From an uncultured Acetatifactor sp. (GTDB lineage Bacteria > Bacillota > Clostridia > Lachnospirales > Lachnospiraceae): a DNA stretch of 64,000 nt. Numbering within the stretch: position 1 is the stretch's first letter; each line of letters starts with the position of its first letter. Below the pieces are notes generated by a model. It made no database searches. It was not told the DNA's origin and worked only from the letters and a program-made list of their open reading frames with translations. The stretch covers positions 62,001 to 126,000 of the forward strand of contig CAJTPH010000003.1 of assembly GCA_910578215.1 (NCBI GenBank), read 5' to 3'. The position numbers were made by a program, and so were the translations under genes. Of the stretch, positions 53,384 through 62,797 are shown piece by piece.

Positions 53384-55756
53384 TTATTGTGGCAGAGTCC
53401 AGCTTACGGTTGCCTTGAACAGGTCCCCGTCCACCTCCAGGGAAAGCTCGCCGCCCTGAAGCTGGGCAAAGCTTTTGACAATGGCAAGCCCCAGCCCGCT
53501 GCCCTCCGTGTTGCGGGACGCGTCTCCTCTCACGAAGCGCTCCATAAGCTCCGAGGAATCCACGGTAATCTCCTGGGCGGAAATATTCTTAATGGTTATC
53601 AGCACCCTTTCATCCACGCAGAAGCCGTTCACATATACCCGCGTACCCGGCATGGCATACTTCGCCACATTTCCGAACAGATTCTCAAAGATGCGGTATG
53701 TCTTCTGGCTGTCCAGTGACAGGATGATCTTCTCGTCCGTCAGATTCATTCTTATATCCAGGTTCGCCTCGTTCAGCTTATCGGACATCTCAAATTGAAC
53801 CTGCTTCACAAGATTCATAATGTCCACATCCACAAGATTCAGCGTAATATTCTGTGAATTCGCCTTGCTGACCTCAAACAGATCCTCAATCAGCGCCTTA
53901 AGCCTCAGGGACTTTCTCTCCAGGGTATCAAGATACTCCTTGCGCTGCTCCTCGGTTACGTTCTTCTCCTTTAAGAGGCTGATATAGGTTATGATGGCGG
54001 TCAACGGGGTCTTTAGGTCGTGGGAAACGTTGGTGATCAGCTCCGCCTTCATACGCTGGCTCTTTACCTCCTGGTCCACCGCCTTGCGAAAGCCCTCCTG
54101 AATTTTGATCACCTGGGGCTTAAAGGGCTCAAATACGCCCAGATCCTCATTGATGGAAATGTTTAGCCTGCCCTCCGCCATCTCGTTGGTGGCGTCCAGA
54201 AGCACCTTATATTTATTCTGAAGGTCGCTGATGTATTTTCTCAGCATAAAGTACAGTACAATGGAATATACCACGGTCAGCCCCACGCCTCCAAGCCAGA
54301 AGCAGCTTATGATAAACAGGACCGCAGCATTCACAAGCACAATCTTAATAATGGATCTGTTAGCATTTCTGGTCAGGTCCATATGAGTTATAGTGTGATA
54401 GATTCCCAGTACCTTCTTTTTGGTAAAGGGAAAAAATCTGTATATAACGCTTCTTTTCCTGATATATCCCCTGATTCCGTACTCCCTCAACGCTCTGGCG
54501 CAGACTCCCAGATACCACCATCCGAAAAAGTACAGGCTCAGCCCGAAAAGGTTGATACAAAACGCCACAAACCAGGCGTTTCCCGGCGAGATACGAAGCA
54601 GCTCCCTGATGGAGTCGGGCATATTGCCACTGAGCATATTGACGATCATATCCATAATCGTGTTGTTCAGTCTGCAGAGAAACAGCCCTGCCGCACAAAG
54701 CACTTCCAGAGGAAGCGTGCACAGCCTCACCTCATTCCAGGGCCTGTTCTTCCTGAAAACAGGCATAAACAGACCTGCCAGCGCCATGGCTGCAATAGCC
54801 GCCATAAGCACCTCTCCCACCCCTCCGTGGACATAGTAAGCGCTGAAGCGGTTGCTGTTATATTGGTCCCTGAGAATGGTATAGGTGTTTGCCGACCCAT
54901 AGCCAACGATTATGCCGTACTCCTCCGCTCCGTTCCCTTCCCAGCCCTCGTTTGACACGGCGAAGGTGATCCTGCAGCTTCTGGGAGCTTCCGCGGTTCC
55001 ATATCGCTCCAGAAGCGCCATTTCCTCCCCTCCCGTTTTCTGCAGCAGATTTTCCCTTCCCGCCTCGTTCGCATATTTCCTTATCAGGGCGGTGTCCTGC
55101 CCGCAAATCTTATCCCCGATGGTCACGTTTCCCTCGGCGTCGAATACAAAGGTCAAATAAAAGAAATTTTTTGACATGCTGCGGTTCTTATCGTCCACAG
55201 ACATGTTTGTGATCTCCTTTCCCGTGCTCAGATCCTCCACAAGATAATCATAATTTGCGTTCAGCCTGCTGAAATCGTTTTCCAGCCCCATGAACAGATT
55301 TTCCAGATTATCCATTTGCTTCATGATACAGGTATACTCATCCACCGTCAGCATCCCCGTGCCGTTATCCCCCAGATACTGCGCTTCCTTTTCCATGAAT
55401 TCATTCAGGACGTCATTTCTGGGTCTGTCGTAAAGCCATTCATATTCCCCGTCCAGCTTAAAGTACAGCTCGGCATAATCCACAGGCGCATCATTCTGGG
55501 CGTTATACAAATCTCTGTACAGCAGGTAGCAGTTTCTGTACAGCCATGAGATATTGTCGGAATTCTCTATGGGGCTTTTGATATTTCTTTCGGCGTTGGC
55601 GCGGAAATCCCCGTAAAAGCAGCTGAATATCACCGCCGCGCCAAAGCTTAAGACCAGCCCCCAGAATACCCAGGAGAAATTGCTTTGAAGGCCCTTAATC
55701 AGCCTGCCGCTTCTTTTGTAATCACCCGGTTCCTTGTGCCTTCCAAATACTCCCAT
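53384..55756 (-). CDS. large sensor histidine kinase
   Basis: 790 residues. One membrane segment at about 28-50, an extracellular domain to about 305, then a cluster of five or six membrane segments (about 310-495), and a cytoplasmic part. H-box is NVSHDLKTPLTAI; the ATP domain has NLFGNVAKYA and GSGLGLAIVKSFA. The usual N-box reads NLFGNVAKYA rather than NLLxNAxKY, still compatible with activity. Partner of the regulator gene at 55896, separated by a repeat array. Signal unknown. Confidence 0.9.
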   Translation of the reverse strand: MGVFGRHKEPGDYKRSGRLIKGLQSNFSWVFWGLVLSFGAAVIFSCFYGDFRANAERNIKSPIENSDNISWLYRNCYLLYRDLYNAQNDAPVDYAELYFKLDGEYEWLYDRPRNDVLNEFMEKEAQYLGDNGTGMLTVDEYTCIMKQMDNLENLFMGLENDFSRLNANYDYLVEDLSTGKEITNMSVDDKNRSMSKNFFYLTFVFDAEGNVTIGDKICGQDTALIRKYANEAGRENLLQKTGGEEMALLERYGTAEAPRSCRITFAVSNEGWEGNGAEEYGIIVGYGSANTYTILRDQYNSNRFSAYYVHGGVGEVLMAAIAAMALAGLFMPVFRKNRPWNEVRLCTLPLEVLCAAGLFLCRLNNTIMDMIVNMLSGNMPDSIRELLRISPGNAWFVAFCINLFGLSLYFFGWWYLGVCARALREYGIRGYIRKRSVIYRFFPFTKKKVLGIYHTITHMDLTRNANRSIIKIVLVNAAVLFIISCFWLGGVGLTVVYSIVLYFMLRKYISDLQNKYKVLLDATNEMAEGRLNISINEDLGVFEPFKPQVIKIQEGFRKAVDQEVKSQRMKAELITNVSHDLKTPLTAIITYISLLKEKNVTEEQRKEYLDTLERKSLRLKALIEDLFEVSKANSQNITLNLVDVDIMNLVKQVQFEMSDKLNEANLDIRMNLTDEKIILSLDSQKTYRIFENLFGNVAKYAMPGTRVYVNGFCVDERVLITIKNISAQEITVDSSELMERFVRGDASRNTEGSGLGLAIVKSFAQLQGGELSLEVDGDLFKATVSWTLPQ

Positions 55757-55768
55757 ACCCTGTATCCT

Positions 55769-55891
55769 TCCATGGAATAATCTTCTTCATTGAAACGATT
55801 TTTTCTTCATTGAAAACGATTTTCTTTTTCATTAAAAACGATTTTCTTTTTCATTGAAACGATTTTTTCTTTATTAAAAACGATTTTCTTT
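55769..55891. repeat. repeat array between regulator and kinase genes
   Basis: Five units of about 20-22 bp with core TTCATTGAAAACGATTTTC, plus a diverged unit ending in CCATGGAA. On the minus strand they read AATGAAGAAAA-ATCGTTT. The array fills the gap between the regulator stop and the kinase ribosome site. Confidence 0.88.
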
Positions 55892-55895
55892 ATCC

Positions 55896-56609
55896 CTACA
55901 CACTCTTGTCAATCTTATATCCCACGCCCCATACAACCTTCAAATATTTGGGATTCTTGGGGTCTATCTCTATTTTCTCACGGATATTTCTCACATGAAC
56001 CATGATTGTGTCCGTGTTCACCGCCTTCTCGTTCCAGATGCGCTCGTAGATCTCGTCCGCAGAAAACACCCTGCCGGGGCTTTTTATCAGAAGCTGTACG
56101 ATCTTAAACTCCATGGGCGTAAGCTTTACGGGCTCTCCGTCCACCGTCACCTCCACGGTGTCCTCGTTCAGCTCCAGCCCGCCAATGGAATAGACGTGCT
56201 CTCTGCCCCCGTCCTCCTTAAGCGCCGCCAGATATTTGGAATATCTGCGCAGATGGGAGTTGACCCTCGCCAACAGCTCCAGCGGGGTAAAGGGCTTTGT
56301 CACGTAATCGTCGGCGCCCATGTTCAGCCCCATGATCTTGTCGACCTCCTCGGACTTTGCGGAGAGCATGATCACCGGAAAATCCTGCTCCTGCGCACGG
56401 AGCTTCATAAGCATGGTGACGCCGTCCATCACGGGCATCATGATATCCACAATGGCAAGATGAATCTGCTCCCTTTCGATCATTTTCAGCCCTTCCGCTC
56501 CGTTTGCCGCCTGAAAAACCTCATAGCCCTGGTTTCTCAGATAAATTTCAATGCCCTCCCTGATTTCCTTGTCATCCTCAACCACTAAAATGCGATACTT
56601 CTGCTCCAT
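55896..56609 (-). CDS. OmpR-type response regulator
   Basis: 237 residues. Receiver domain with ILVVEDD, Asp in LAIVDIMMP and Lys in YVTKPFTP; winged-helix domain with LTPMEFKIVQLLIKSPG and NTDTIMVHVRNIREKIE. The ATG at 56609 has GGAGGGG 8 bases upstream. An in-frame extension to 56732 is only the other frame of the repetitive end of the glycosyltransferase gene and is not used. It overlaps that gene by 32 bases. Confidence 0.95.
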   Translation of the reverse strand: MEQKYRILVVEDDKEIREGIEIYLRNQGYEVFQAANGAEGLKMIEREQIHLAIVDIMMPVMDGVTMLMKLRAQEQDFPVIMLSAKSEEVDKIMGLNMGADDYVTKPFTPLELLARVNSHLRRYSKYLAALKEDGGREHVYSIGGLELNEDTVEVTVDGEPVKLTPMEFKIVQLLIKSPGRVFSADEIYERIWNEKAVNTDTIMVHVRNIREKIEIDPKNPKYLKVVWGVGYKIDKSV

Positions 56610-57870
56610 TCCGATAGCCCCTCCAGATCTTTCTGCTGTGTCCGCGTCTGCCCGCGGCAGCGTTGTCTGCAATAACAATGTTTTTTGCAAAAGCATTGCT
56701 ATCTGCAATAGCAATGTTATCTGCAATAACATTATTATAATAACAAACCGCCTTCATGGCAACAGCTTCTTCTCTGTAGCTTTCGGCTGTCTGAGCAGCA
56801 TTTTCCTCCAAGGCCTGCCTGTCATAGGCTCCCTCCAGCACGGATACCAGCTGCGCGGCAAACACATGGGGCTCCTCGAGGGTGAGGAAGCCGTTCCTGC
56901 CGTCCTCCACCAGGTCCTCCACTCCGGTTGCCCTCACCGCAAGTACCGGGGTCTTTCCGGCGAAGGCCTCCAAAATCACAATACCCTGGGTCTCCGTCTT
57001 GGAGGCAAACAAAAACAGATCCGCGGCTTTAAAATAAGGCGCAATTTTATCGTTTGGAATTGTCCCCGTAAAGGTGACGTAAGCCTCCAGTCCCAGCTTC
57101 ACGCACTTCCTTTCCAGCGCTTCCCTGTCGGGACCGTCACCTACCATAAGCATGCGGAAGGGCTTTTTATAATACTCCTTCGCCAGCGCAAGGCTCTCCA
57201 ACAGAAAATCCACATTCTTCTCCTGCGCCATCCTTGACACTGTCAAAAGCAGAGGAATCCCTTCGGCTCCCACGCTCCTTCTCAGCGCGTCCGCCTCCTC
57301 CCTGGCCACCTCAAAATTTGCAGCTTCTATGCCGGTTGGAAGTATTCCCGTCTTCTCCGGCGCCAGCCTGCAGGTATCCACGAGATAGTCCCGCATGCCC
57401 GCGGTGGGCGCAAACACATAGCTGCAATGCTTCAAAAAGGTGTGCAGATAAAGGGGCATCACCTTATCCAGACGCAGAAGACCCTTGGTGTAGCACCTGG
57501 CATACTGCTCGTATCTTGTATGATAGGTAAAGGTCAGAGGAATATTGTACTTTCTTGAAAGATACACCGCCGTCCTGCCGATCAGCATGGGATGATGGAC
57601 GTGGATGACATCATAGCGGTTCCCTGCAAACTCCTTCTCAATCCGCCGGTCCCAGGGATTGGGCAGCACGATTCCCCCTACAAAGCGCTTCAACAGCACG
57701 GAATAACGAAACACATTTTCCTCGTCAGGCTGGGGAGCGTCACCGTATGTAGGGGCAAAGATAGTCACCTGATGCCCCATTGCCGTAAGCCCCCTTGCCA
57801 GCCTCTCGATAGAAATGGGCACTCCGCCCATAATCGGTTTGTAATTGTTTGTCATAAGCGCAATTTTCAT
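56578..57870 (-). CDS. GT4-family glycosyltransferase
   Basis: 430 residues with GT-B fold: N-terminal MKIALMTNNYKPIMGGVPISIERLARGL, middle HVHHPMLIGR, and the nucleotide-sugar site LFLFASKTETQGIVILEAFAGKTPVLA. It resembles the diacylglycerol glucosyltransferases and mannosyltransferases of Firmicutes, so a glycolipid role is plausible. The last ~50 residues are a non-family tail made of six-residue repeats (N-I-A-I-A-D type) and run into the regulator gene. Follows dedA by 16 bases. Confidence 0.88.
   Translation of the reverse strand: MKIALMTNNYKPIMGGVPISIERLARGLTAMGHQVTIFAPTYGDAPQPDEENVFRYSVLLKRFVGGIVLPNPWDRRIEKEFAGNRYDVIHVHHPMLIGRTAVYLSRKYNIPLTFTYHTRYEQYARCYTKGLLRLDKVMPLYLHTFLKHCSYVFAPTAGMRDYLVDTCRLAPEKTGILPTGIEAANFEVAREEADALRRSVGAEGIPLLLTVSRMAQEKNVDFLLESLALAKEYYKKPFRMLMVGDGPDREALERKCVKLGLEAYVTFTGTIPNDKIAPYFKAADLFLFASKTETQGIVILEAFAGKTPVLAVRATGVEDLVEDGRNGFLTLEEPHVFAAQLVSVLEGAYDRQALEENAAQTAESYREEAVAMKAVCYYNNVIADNIAIADSNAFAKNIVIADNAAAGRRGHSRKIWRGYRNGAEVSHFSG
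56662..56733 (-). repeat. 18-bp repeats at the end of the glycosyltransferase gene
   Basis: Four in-frame 18-bp units encoding NxxIAD-like hexapeptides. Neighbouring units also form inverted repeats around ATTGC/GCAAT. Confidence 0.85.
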
Positions 57871-57886
57871 AATCAACCTCGTTTCT

Positions 57887-58396
57887 TTACTGCAACAGCT
57901 CAAACACCTTATCGCCAAGAACGTATCCCGCTCCCACGAACACAAAGTTCCAGATAAAAATACCGCAGGTGGAGCTGACCACGTACTTCATAAGATCCAT
58001 CCGGACCACCCCTGCCGGAATGGAGATAAGCGTTCTTATCATGGGGAGAAGCTTACCTACAAACACGCCTGCGCAGCCCTTTTTCCGCACCCATTCCAGA
58101 TTTTTCTGCAGCGCCTCCTTCTGCTTGGGAAAGCGCCTTGTATAAGCATCCAGAAACACCTCTCCGCCCTTCCTGCCAATTCCGTATAAGAGCAGGCTGC
58201 CCAAAAGCCCTGCCGCAACCGTTATCACCATGACCCATACAAAGGGAATATTTCCCTTTGCCGCCATAATGCCCGAAAGCGGCATGATGATTCCCGCCGG
58301 AAAGCCCGGAAGGTTCAGGTACTCCAGAAAAACGATCACAAATATGGCAATGGCGCCGTATCTGGTAAAATAATAAGTGACAGTCGATAAATCCAT
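57887..58396 (-). CDS. DedA family membrane protein
   Basis: 169 residues, four or five membrane segments. It shows the DedA (SNARE-associated) motifs FLEYLNLPGFPAGIIMPLSG, GSLLLYGIGRKGG and VGKLLPMIRTLISIPAG. Family members move lipid carriers such as undecaprenyl phosphate across the membrane. Good GGAGG site before the ATG. Precedes the glycosyltransferase gene, which fits envelope glycolipid work. Confidence 0.92.
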   Translation of the reverse strand: MDLSTVTYYFTRYGAIAIFVIVFLEYLNLPGFPAGIIMPLSGIMAAKGNIPFVWVMVITVAAGLLGSLLLYGIGRKGGEVFLDAYTRRFPKQKEALQKNLEWVRKKGCAGVFVGKLLPMIRTLISIPAGVVRMDLMKYVVSSTCGIFIWNFVFVGAGYVLGDKVFELLQ

Positions 58397-58540
58397 AAAT
58401 TTCCTCCGTTCCCCATACGCCCTCCGGCTTCCGCCCGTTCAGTCCGCCGCGTCTGGCCCGCATATTGTTATCAATTAATATATCCCGCAAACCTTAACGC
58501 TTCCCACATGGAAAAACAAAGATTTTCTAAAGAGATTCTG

Positions 58541-58582
58541 AAAAAAAGATACGCCCAGGCCTTTTTACGGCTTGGACGTACC
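58541..58582 (-). terminator. intrinsic terminator after ilvC
   Basis: A 14-bp stem with one mismatch (58548-58561 with 58569-58582), 7-base loop, then seven T on the minus strand. Confidence 0.85.
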
Positions 58583-58648
58583 CTTATTTTTGTGAAATAT
58601 GCAAAATCTGATTTTTTATCCTGCATGCAGTGAGCAAAAGAGACCCAC

Positions 58649-59683
<1,035 letters not shown>

Positions 59684-59763
59684 TTAATAAAATGTATTAT
59701 AAAAATATATAACTGACAGGTTTTCCCTGGAGCTAACTGCAAAGGCCTCCCGGACCGACAGGG

Positions 59764-60288
59764 CTACCGTCCCCTGTTTCCGCTTTCATCCTCCATATAG
59801 GTGATATGTTCCGTTCCCCTGCCCAGACCGGCAATGCCCGTCCGCGCCTGCTCAAGAACGTCATAGCCGTCAAGGAGACCGATAAAGGCGTCTATCTTCT
59901 GCTGGTTGCCGGTCAGCTCGATAATCAGGCTGTCAGGCGCCACATCCACGATCTTTGCGCGGAAAATATCCGCCACCGCAATAATGCCCTGCCTCTGCTC
60001 CGCGGCGGCACGCACCTTGATCATGATCAGTTCCCGGTACACGCTCTCCTCAGGCCTCAGCTCCTTGATACTGCGCACATCCTCAAGCTTCGCCAGCTGT
60101 TTTTCTATCTGCTCCAGTATCTCGTCATCCCCGGAGGCAACAATGGTTATTCTCGAATACTCAGGGTCAGAGGTCACGCCTGCTGTGATACTCTCAATGT
60201 TATAGCCTCTCCTGGAGAACAGGCCCGTAATGCGGCTTAACACACCGGACGTATTGTTCACCAGAAGCTGAAATACTTTTTTCTGCAT
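59764..60288 (-). CDS. ilvN: acetolactate synthase small subunit (copy 1)
   Basis: 174 residues. N-terminal ACT domain (LLVNNTSGVLSRITGLFSRRGYNIESI), which binds valine and controls the large subunit, then the ALS_ss C-terminal domain. It heads a separate unit with ilvC, with its own promoter (60400-60428). Its start codon follows one copy of the repeated leader module (60291-60320), whose micro-ORF ends 2 bases before the ATG. Confidence 0.95.
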   Translation of the reverse strand: MQKKVFQLLVNNTSGVLSRITGLFSRRGYNIESITAGVTSDPEYSRITIVASGDDEILEQIEKQLAKLEDVRSIKELRPEESVYRELIMIKVRAAAEQRQGIIAVADIFRAKIVDVAPDSLIIELTGNQQKIDAFIGLLDGYDVLEQARTGIAGLGRGTEHITYMEDESGNRGR

Positions 60289-60290
60289 AT

Positions 60291-60320
60291 TTATACCTCC
60301 CTGTGCGCTTCAGCGCACAT
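60291..60320 (-). promoter_or_regulatory. leader module with micro-ORF before ilvN copy 1
   Basis: Hairpin GTGCGC-TGAA-GCGCAC overlaps a 10-codon frame reading MCAEAHREV-stop that contains the ribosome site GGGAGG. The same peptide, with different synonymous codons, precedes the other ilvN gene. Confidence 0.6.
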
Positions 60321-60399
60321 ACCGTTCAAAATAGGAAAGCTTTTTCAAGCTTATTCCCTCCCGAAAATGTGAAAGCTGCAGACACAGCGATCAGCTTAT

Positions 60400-60428
60400 A
60401 CTATACCAAGTTAAAGCGATAATGTCAA
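60400..60428 (-). promoter_or_regulatory. sigma-A promoter of ilvN-ilvC
   Basis: Minus strand TTGACA (60423-60428), 17 bases, TATAGT (60400-60405), starting 6 bases after the terminator of the preceding unit. Confidence 0.87.
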
Positions 60429-60433
60429 CAAGC

Positions 60434-60462
60434 AAAAAATACAGCCCTGCAAGGTTGGGCCG
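60434..60462 (-). terminator. probable terminator after ilvN copy 2
   Basis: CGGCCC/GGGCTG stem with one G-T pair and a 9-base loop, followed on the minus strand by TATTTTTT. Confidence 0.6.
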
Positions 60463-60492
60463 CCTTTATGCTCTGACCGGCTTCTGTCCGCT

Positions 60493-60990
60493 TCAATCGT
60501 CGTTTTCCATACATTTCGACAAAGCGAGGGTCCCTGTGCGGGCCACCTCCGCAATGCTGACGGACTGCAGGGAATCGATCAAAAGCTTCACCCTCTCCGG
60601 TGTGTCACATATCTGAATCATCATAAAATGCTTGGACATGTCCACGATATCCGATTTCATAATCTCACAGATCTCCATGATCTCCCGGCGGTTGTTTTTG
60701 TTGTATTTTACCTTGATCAGCATCAGCTCCCTGGTGATGCACTGCCGCTCCTCAAAGGTCTTTACCTTGATGACATCCAGCTTTTTGTTCAGCTGCTTTT
60801 CTATCTGCTCAATGGTGTGCGCGTCTCCTCCGCTCACAATGGTCATACACGAAACGGAGGCGTCGTCGGTCTCTCCCACGGCCAGGCTGTCTATATTAAA
60901 GCATCTTCTGGAAAAAAGACCGGCCACCTTGCATAGCACACCGGAACGGTTTTCCACCAGCACGGAATATATTCTTTTATCCTTTTTCAT
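60493..60990 (-). CDS. acetolactate synthase small subunit-like ACT protein (copy 2)
   Basis: 165 residues with the same layout as copy 1: ACT domain (YSVLVENRSGVLCKVAGLFSRRCFNIDSL) and a C-terminal half. The two copies are clearly diverged, and the C-terminal half of this one (RREIMEICEIMKSDIVDMSKHFMMIQ) differs most. It follows ilvB, with three leader modules between. It may be the partner of this IlvB, or a regulator with a different ligand. Confidence 0.9.
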   Translation of the reverse strand: MKKDKRIYSVLVENRSGVLCKVAGLFSRRCFNIDSLAVGETDDASVSCMTIVSGGDAHTIEQIEKQLNKKLDVIKVKTFEERQCITRELMLIKVKYNKNNRREIMEICEIMKSDIVDMSKHFMMIQICDTPERVKLLIDSLQSVSIAEVARTGTLALSKCMENDD

Positions 60991-60991
60991 C

Positions 60992-61154
60992 CTACACCTC
61001 TCTGTGCGCCTCTGCGCACATACTAATCAATATTTGAAAGTTTACTTTCAAAATCACACCTCTCTGTGCGCTCCTGCGCACATATTAATCAATATTTGAA
61101 AGATTACCTTCAAAATCACACCTCTTTGTGCGCTTCTGCGCACCACGCCTCCAT
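60992..61154 (-). repeat. three tandem leader modules between ilvB and ilvN copy 2
   Basis: Units of about 62 bp each contain a GTGCGC-N4-GCGCAC hairpin, a GAGAGG or AAGAGG ribosome site, a micro-ORF (60992-61021, 61054-61083, 61116-61154) and, between modules, a second hairpin TTTGAAAG/CTTTCAAA. The peptides are MCAEAHREV, MCAGAHREV and MEAWCAEAHKEV. The first stops one base before the ilvN copy 2 ATG. Confidence 0.85.
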
Positions 61155-61156
61155 CT

Positions 61157-62797
61157 TTATACGAGATCCATGGGATCGATCAGACATTCCAGGAGCACGG
61201 AAGCGTCCTCCTTCAGAAAGGTGTCAAGCACCTCATCGCACCTGTCCATATTTTCCAGGCGCAGGAAGGGCAGGTCATAGGCCGACGCAAGCTTCTCCAG
61301 GTCAGGGCTGCCGGACAGGTCCACCACGGAATAGTTATCCTTATAGGTAAAGTGCTGGTATTGACGCACCATACCCAGGTAATTGTTTTTCAGCACGACG
61401 AGCTTCACCGGAATGTCATGCTGGCGCATGGTGGCAAGCTCCATCATGGACATCTGAAAGGAGCCGTCGCCGCAGACGGCAACCACCTGCCTCCCAGGCG
61501 CGGCAATTTTTGCCCCCATTGCCGCGGGGATAGAGTAACCCATGGTTCCCATGCCGCCTGTAGTGAGAAATTTGCCGCGCTCCTTCACCTTTGCATAGCC
61601 GCAGGACCAGATCTGGTTCTGCCCCACATCCGCCACATAGACAGAGTCCTCCTCCATCCTGTCTGTCAGCCTCTCTATAAATTCCGCCGGGTCCACATAG
61701 GCGGGATTGGGGCTGCGCCTGCGCTTAAGTTCCCTGCGATAGGTATTTAAGGTCTCCAGCCATTCCTCGCTGCCGCAGATAAAATCTTCTTTGGAAAACT
61801 GATTTTCCATTTCCTTTTCCAGATCGCCGAAAATATGCTTTGCGTCGCCCACCAGAGGTATTGTAGGCCCGGCATTTTTCCCGATTTCCGCCGGGTCCAC
61901 ATCCATATGGACCAGAACCTTGTCCTTTGTGATCAGATCGGGCTGGTTCACCGCCCTGTCCGCCACTCTGGCGCCCACCATAATCAGCAAATCCGACTCG
62001 CTTATGGCGCGGTTTGCATACGCCTTGCCGTTATTTCCCACCATTCGGAAATACAGCGGATGGTCCGTGGGCATGACGCCTATTCCCATCATGGTGGAAA
62101 CCACGGGAATCCTGTGCCGTGCCGCAAAAGCGCGAAGCTCTCCCTCCGCCTCGCTCAAAAGCACGCCGCCGCCCGCGCAGATCAGGGGTCTCTTGGCTTT
62201 TTTCAGCTCCCCTATGACCTTCTTGATCTGTACCGCATGCCCCTTGACCGTGGGCTTGTAGGTGCGTAACGACACCTCCTCCGGATATTTAAACTTTGTC
62301 ACGGACGCGTTCTGAATGTCGATGGGCACATCGACCAGCACAGGCCCTTTGCGCCCGGAATTTGCAATATAAAATGCCTCCTTGAAAATTCTGGGAATCT
62401 CTGCGGCATCCTTCACCAGATAGCTGTATTTTACAAAGGACTCCACGGCGCCTGTAATATCCGCCTCCTGAAACACATCGCTCCCCAGAAGCTCGCTGTT
62501 TACCTGTCCGGTAATGCAGATCAGAGGAATACTGTCCGCAAACGCGGTTGCGATTCCCGTGATCACGTTGGTGGCTCCGGGACCGCTGGTAACCGCGCAG
62601 ACTCCCGGCCTGCCGGTAATCCGTGACACGCCGCTTGCCGCATGCGCCGCGTTCTGCTCCGTGCGGACCAGGACGGTACTGATCACGGAATCCAGTATAC
62701 TGTTATAAAAAGGAGCGATGGCGACGCCGGGGTAACCGAACACCGTAGTGACGCCCTCCGCCTCCAGACATTTTATAATTGCATCTGCACCTGTCAT
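61157..62797 (-). CDS. ilvB: acetolactate synthase large subunit
   Basis: 546 residues. A TPP enzyme: the catalytic Glu is in RTEQNAAHAA (about residue 47), the FAD-binding middle is about 190-340, and the TPP/Mg2+ motif is CGDGSFQMSMMELATM with NN at VLKNN. It condenses pyruvate with pyruvate or 2-oxobutyrate. The ATG overlaps the metH stop (ATGA), so the two are translationally coupled. Confidence 0.95.
   Translation of the reverse strand: MTGADAIIKCLEAEGVTTVFGYPGVAIAPFYNSILDSVISTVLVRTEQNAAHAASGVSRITGRPGVCAVTSGPGATNVITGIATAFADSIPLICITGQVNSELLGSDVFQEADITGAVESFVKYSYLVKDAAEIPRIFKEAFYIANSGRKGPVLVDVPIDIQNASVTKFKYPEEVSLRTYKPTVKGHAVQIKKVIGELKKAKRPLICAGGGVLLSEAEGELRAFAARHRIPVVSTMMGIGVMPTDHPLYFRMVGNNGKAYANRAISESDLLIMVGARVADRAVNQPDLITKDKVLVHMDVDPAEIGKNAGPTIPLVGDAKHIFGDLEKEMENQFSKEDFICGSEEWLETLNTYRRELKRRRSPNPAYVDPAEFIERLTDRMEEDSVYVADVGQNQIWSCGYAKVKERGKFLTTGGMGTMGYSIPAAMGAKIAAPGRQVVAVCGDGSFQMSMMELATMRQHDIPVKLVVLKNNYLGMVRQYQHFTYKDNYSVVDLSGSPDLEKLASAYDLPFLRLENMDRCDEVLDTFLKEDASVLLECLIDPMDLV

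Noticed and set aside
56610..56732. N-terminal extension of the second response regulator (MLLQITLLLQ...)
   Set aside because: It is another frame of the 18-bp repeats ending the glycosyltransferase gene; the ATG at 56609 has the ribosome site and starts the receiver domain.
60991..61156. CRISPR array or minisatellite reading of the ilv leader repeats
   Set aside because: Only three units, no unique spacers, and each unit carries the same hairpin plus ribosome site; a leader module duplication fits better.
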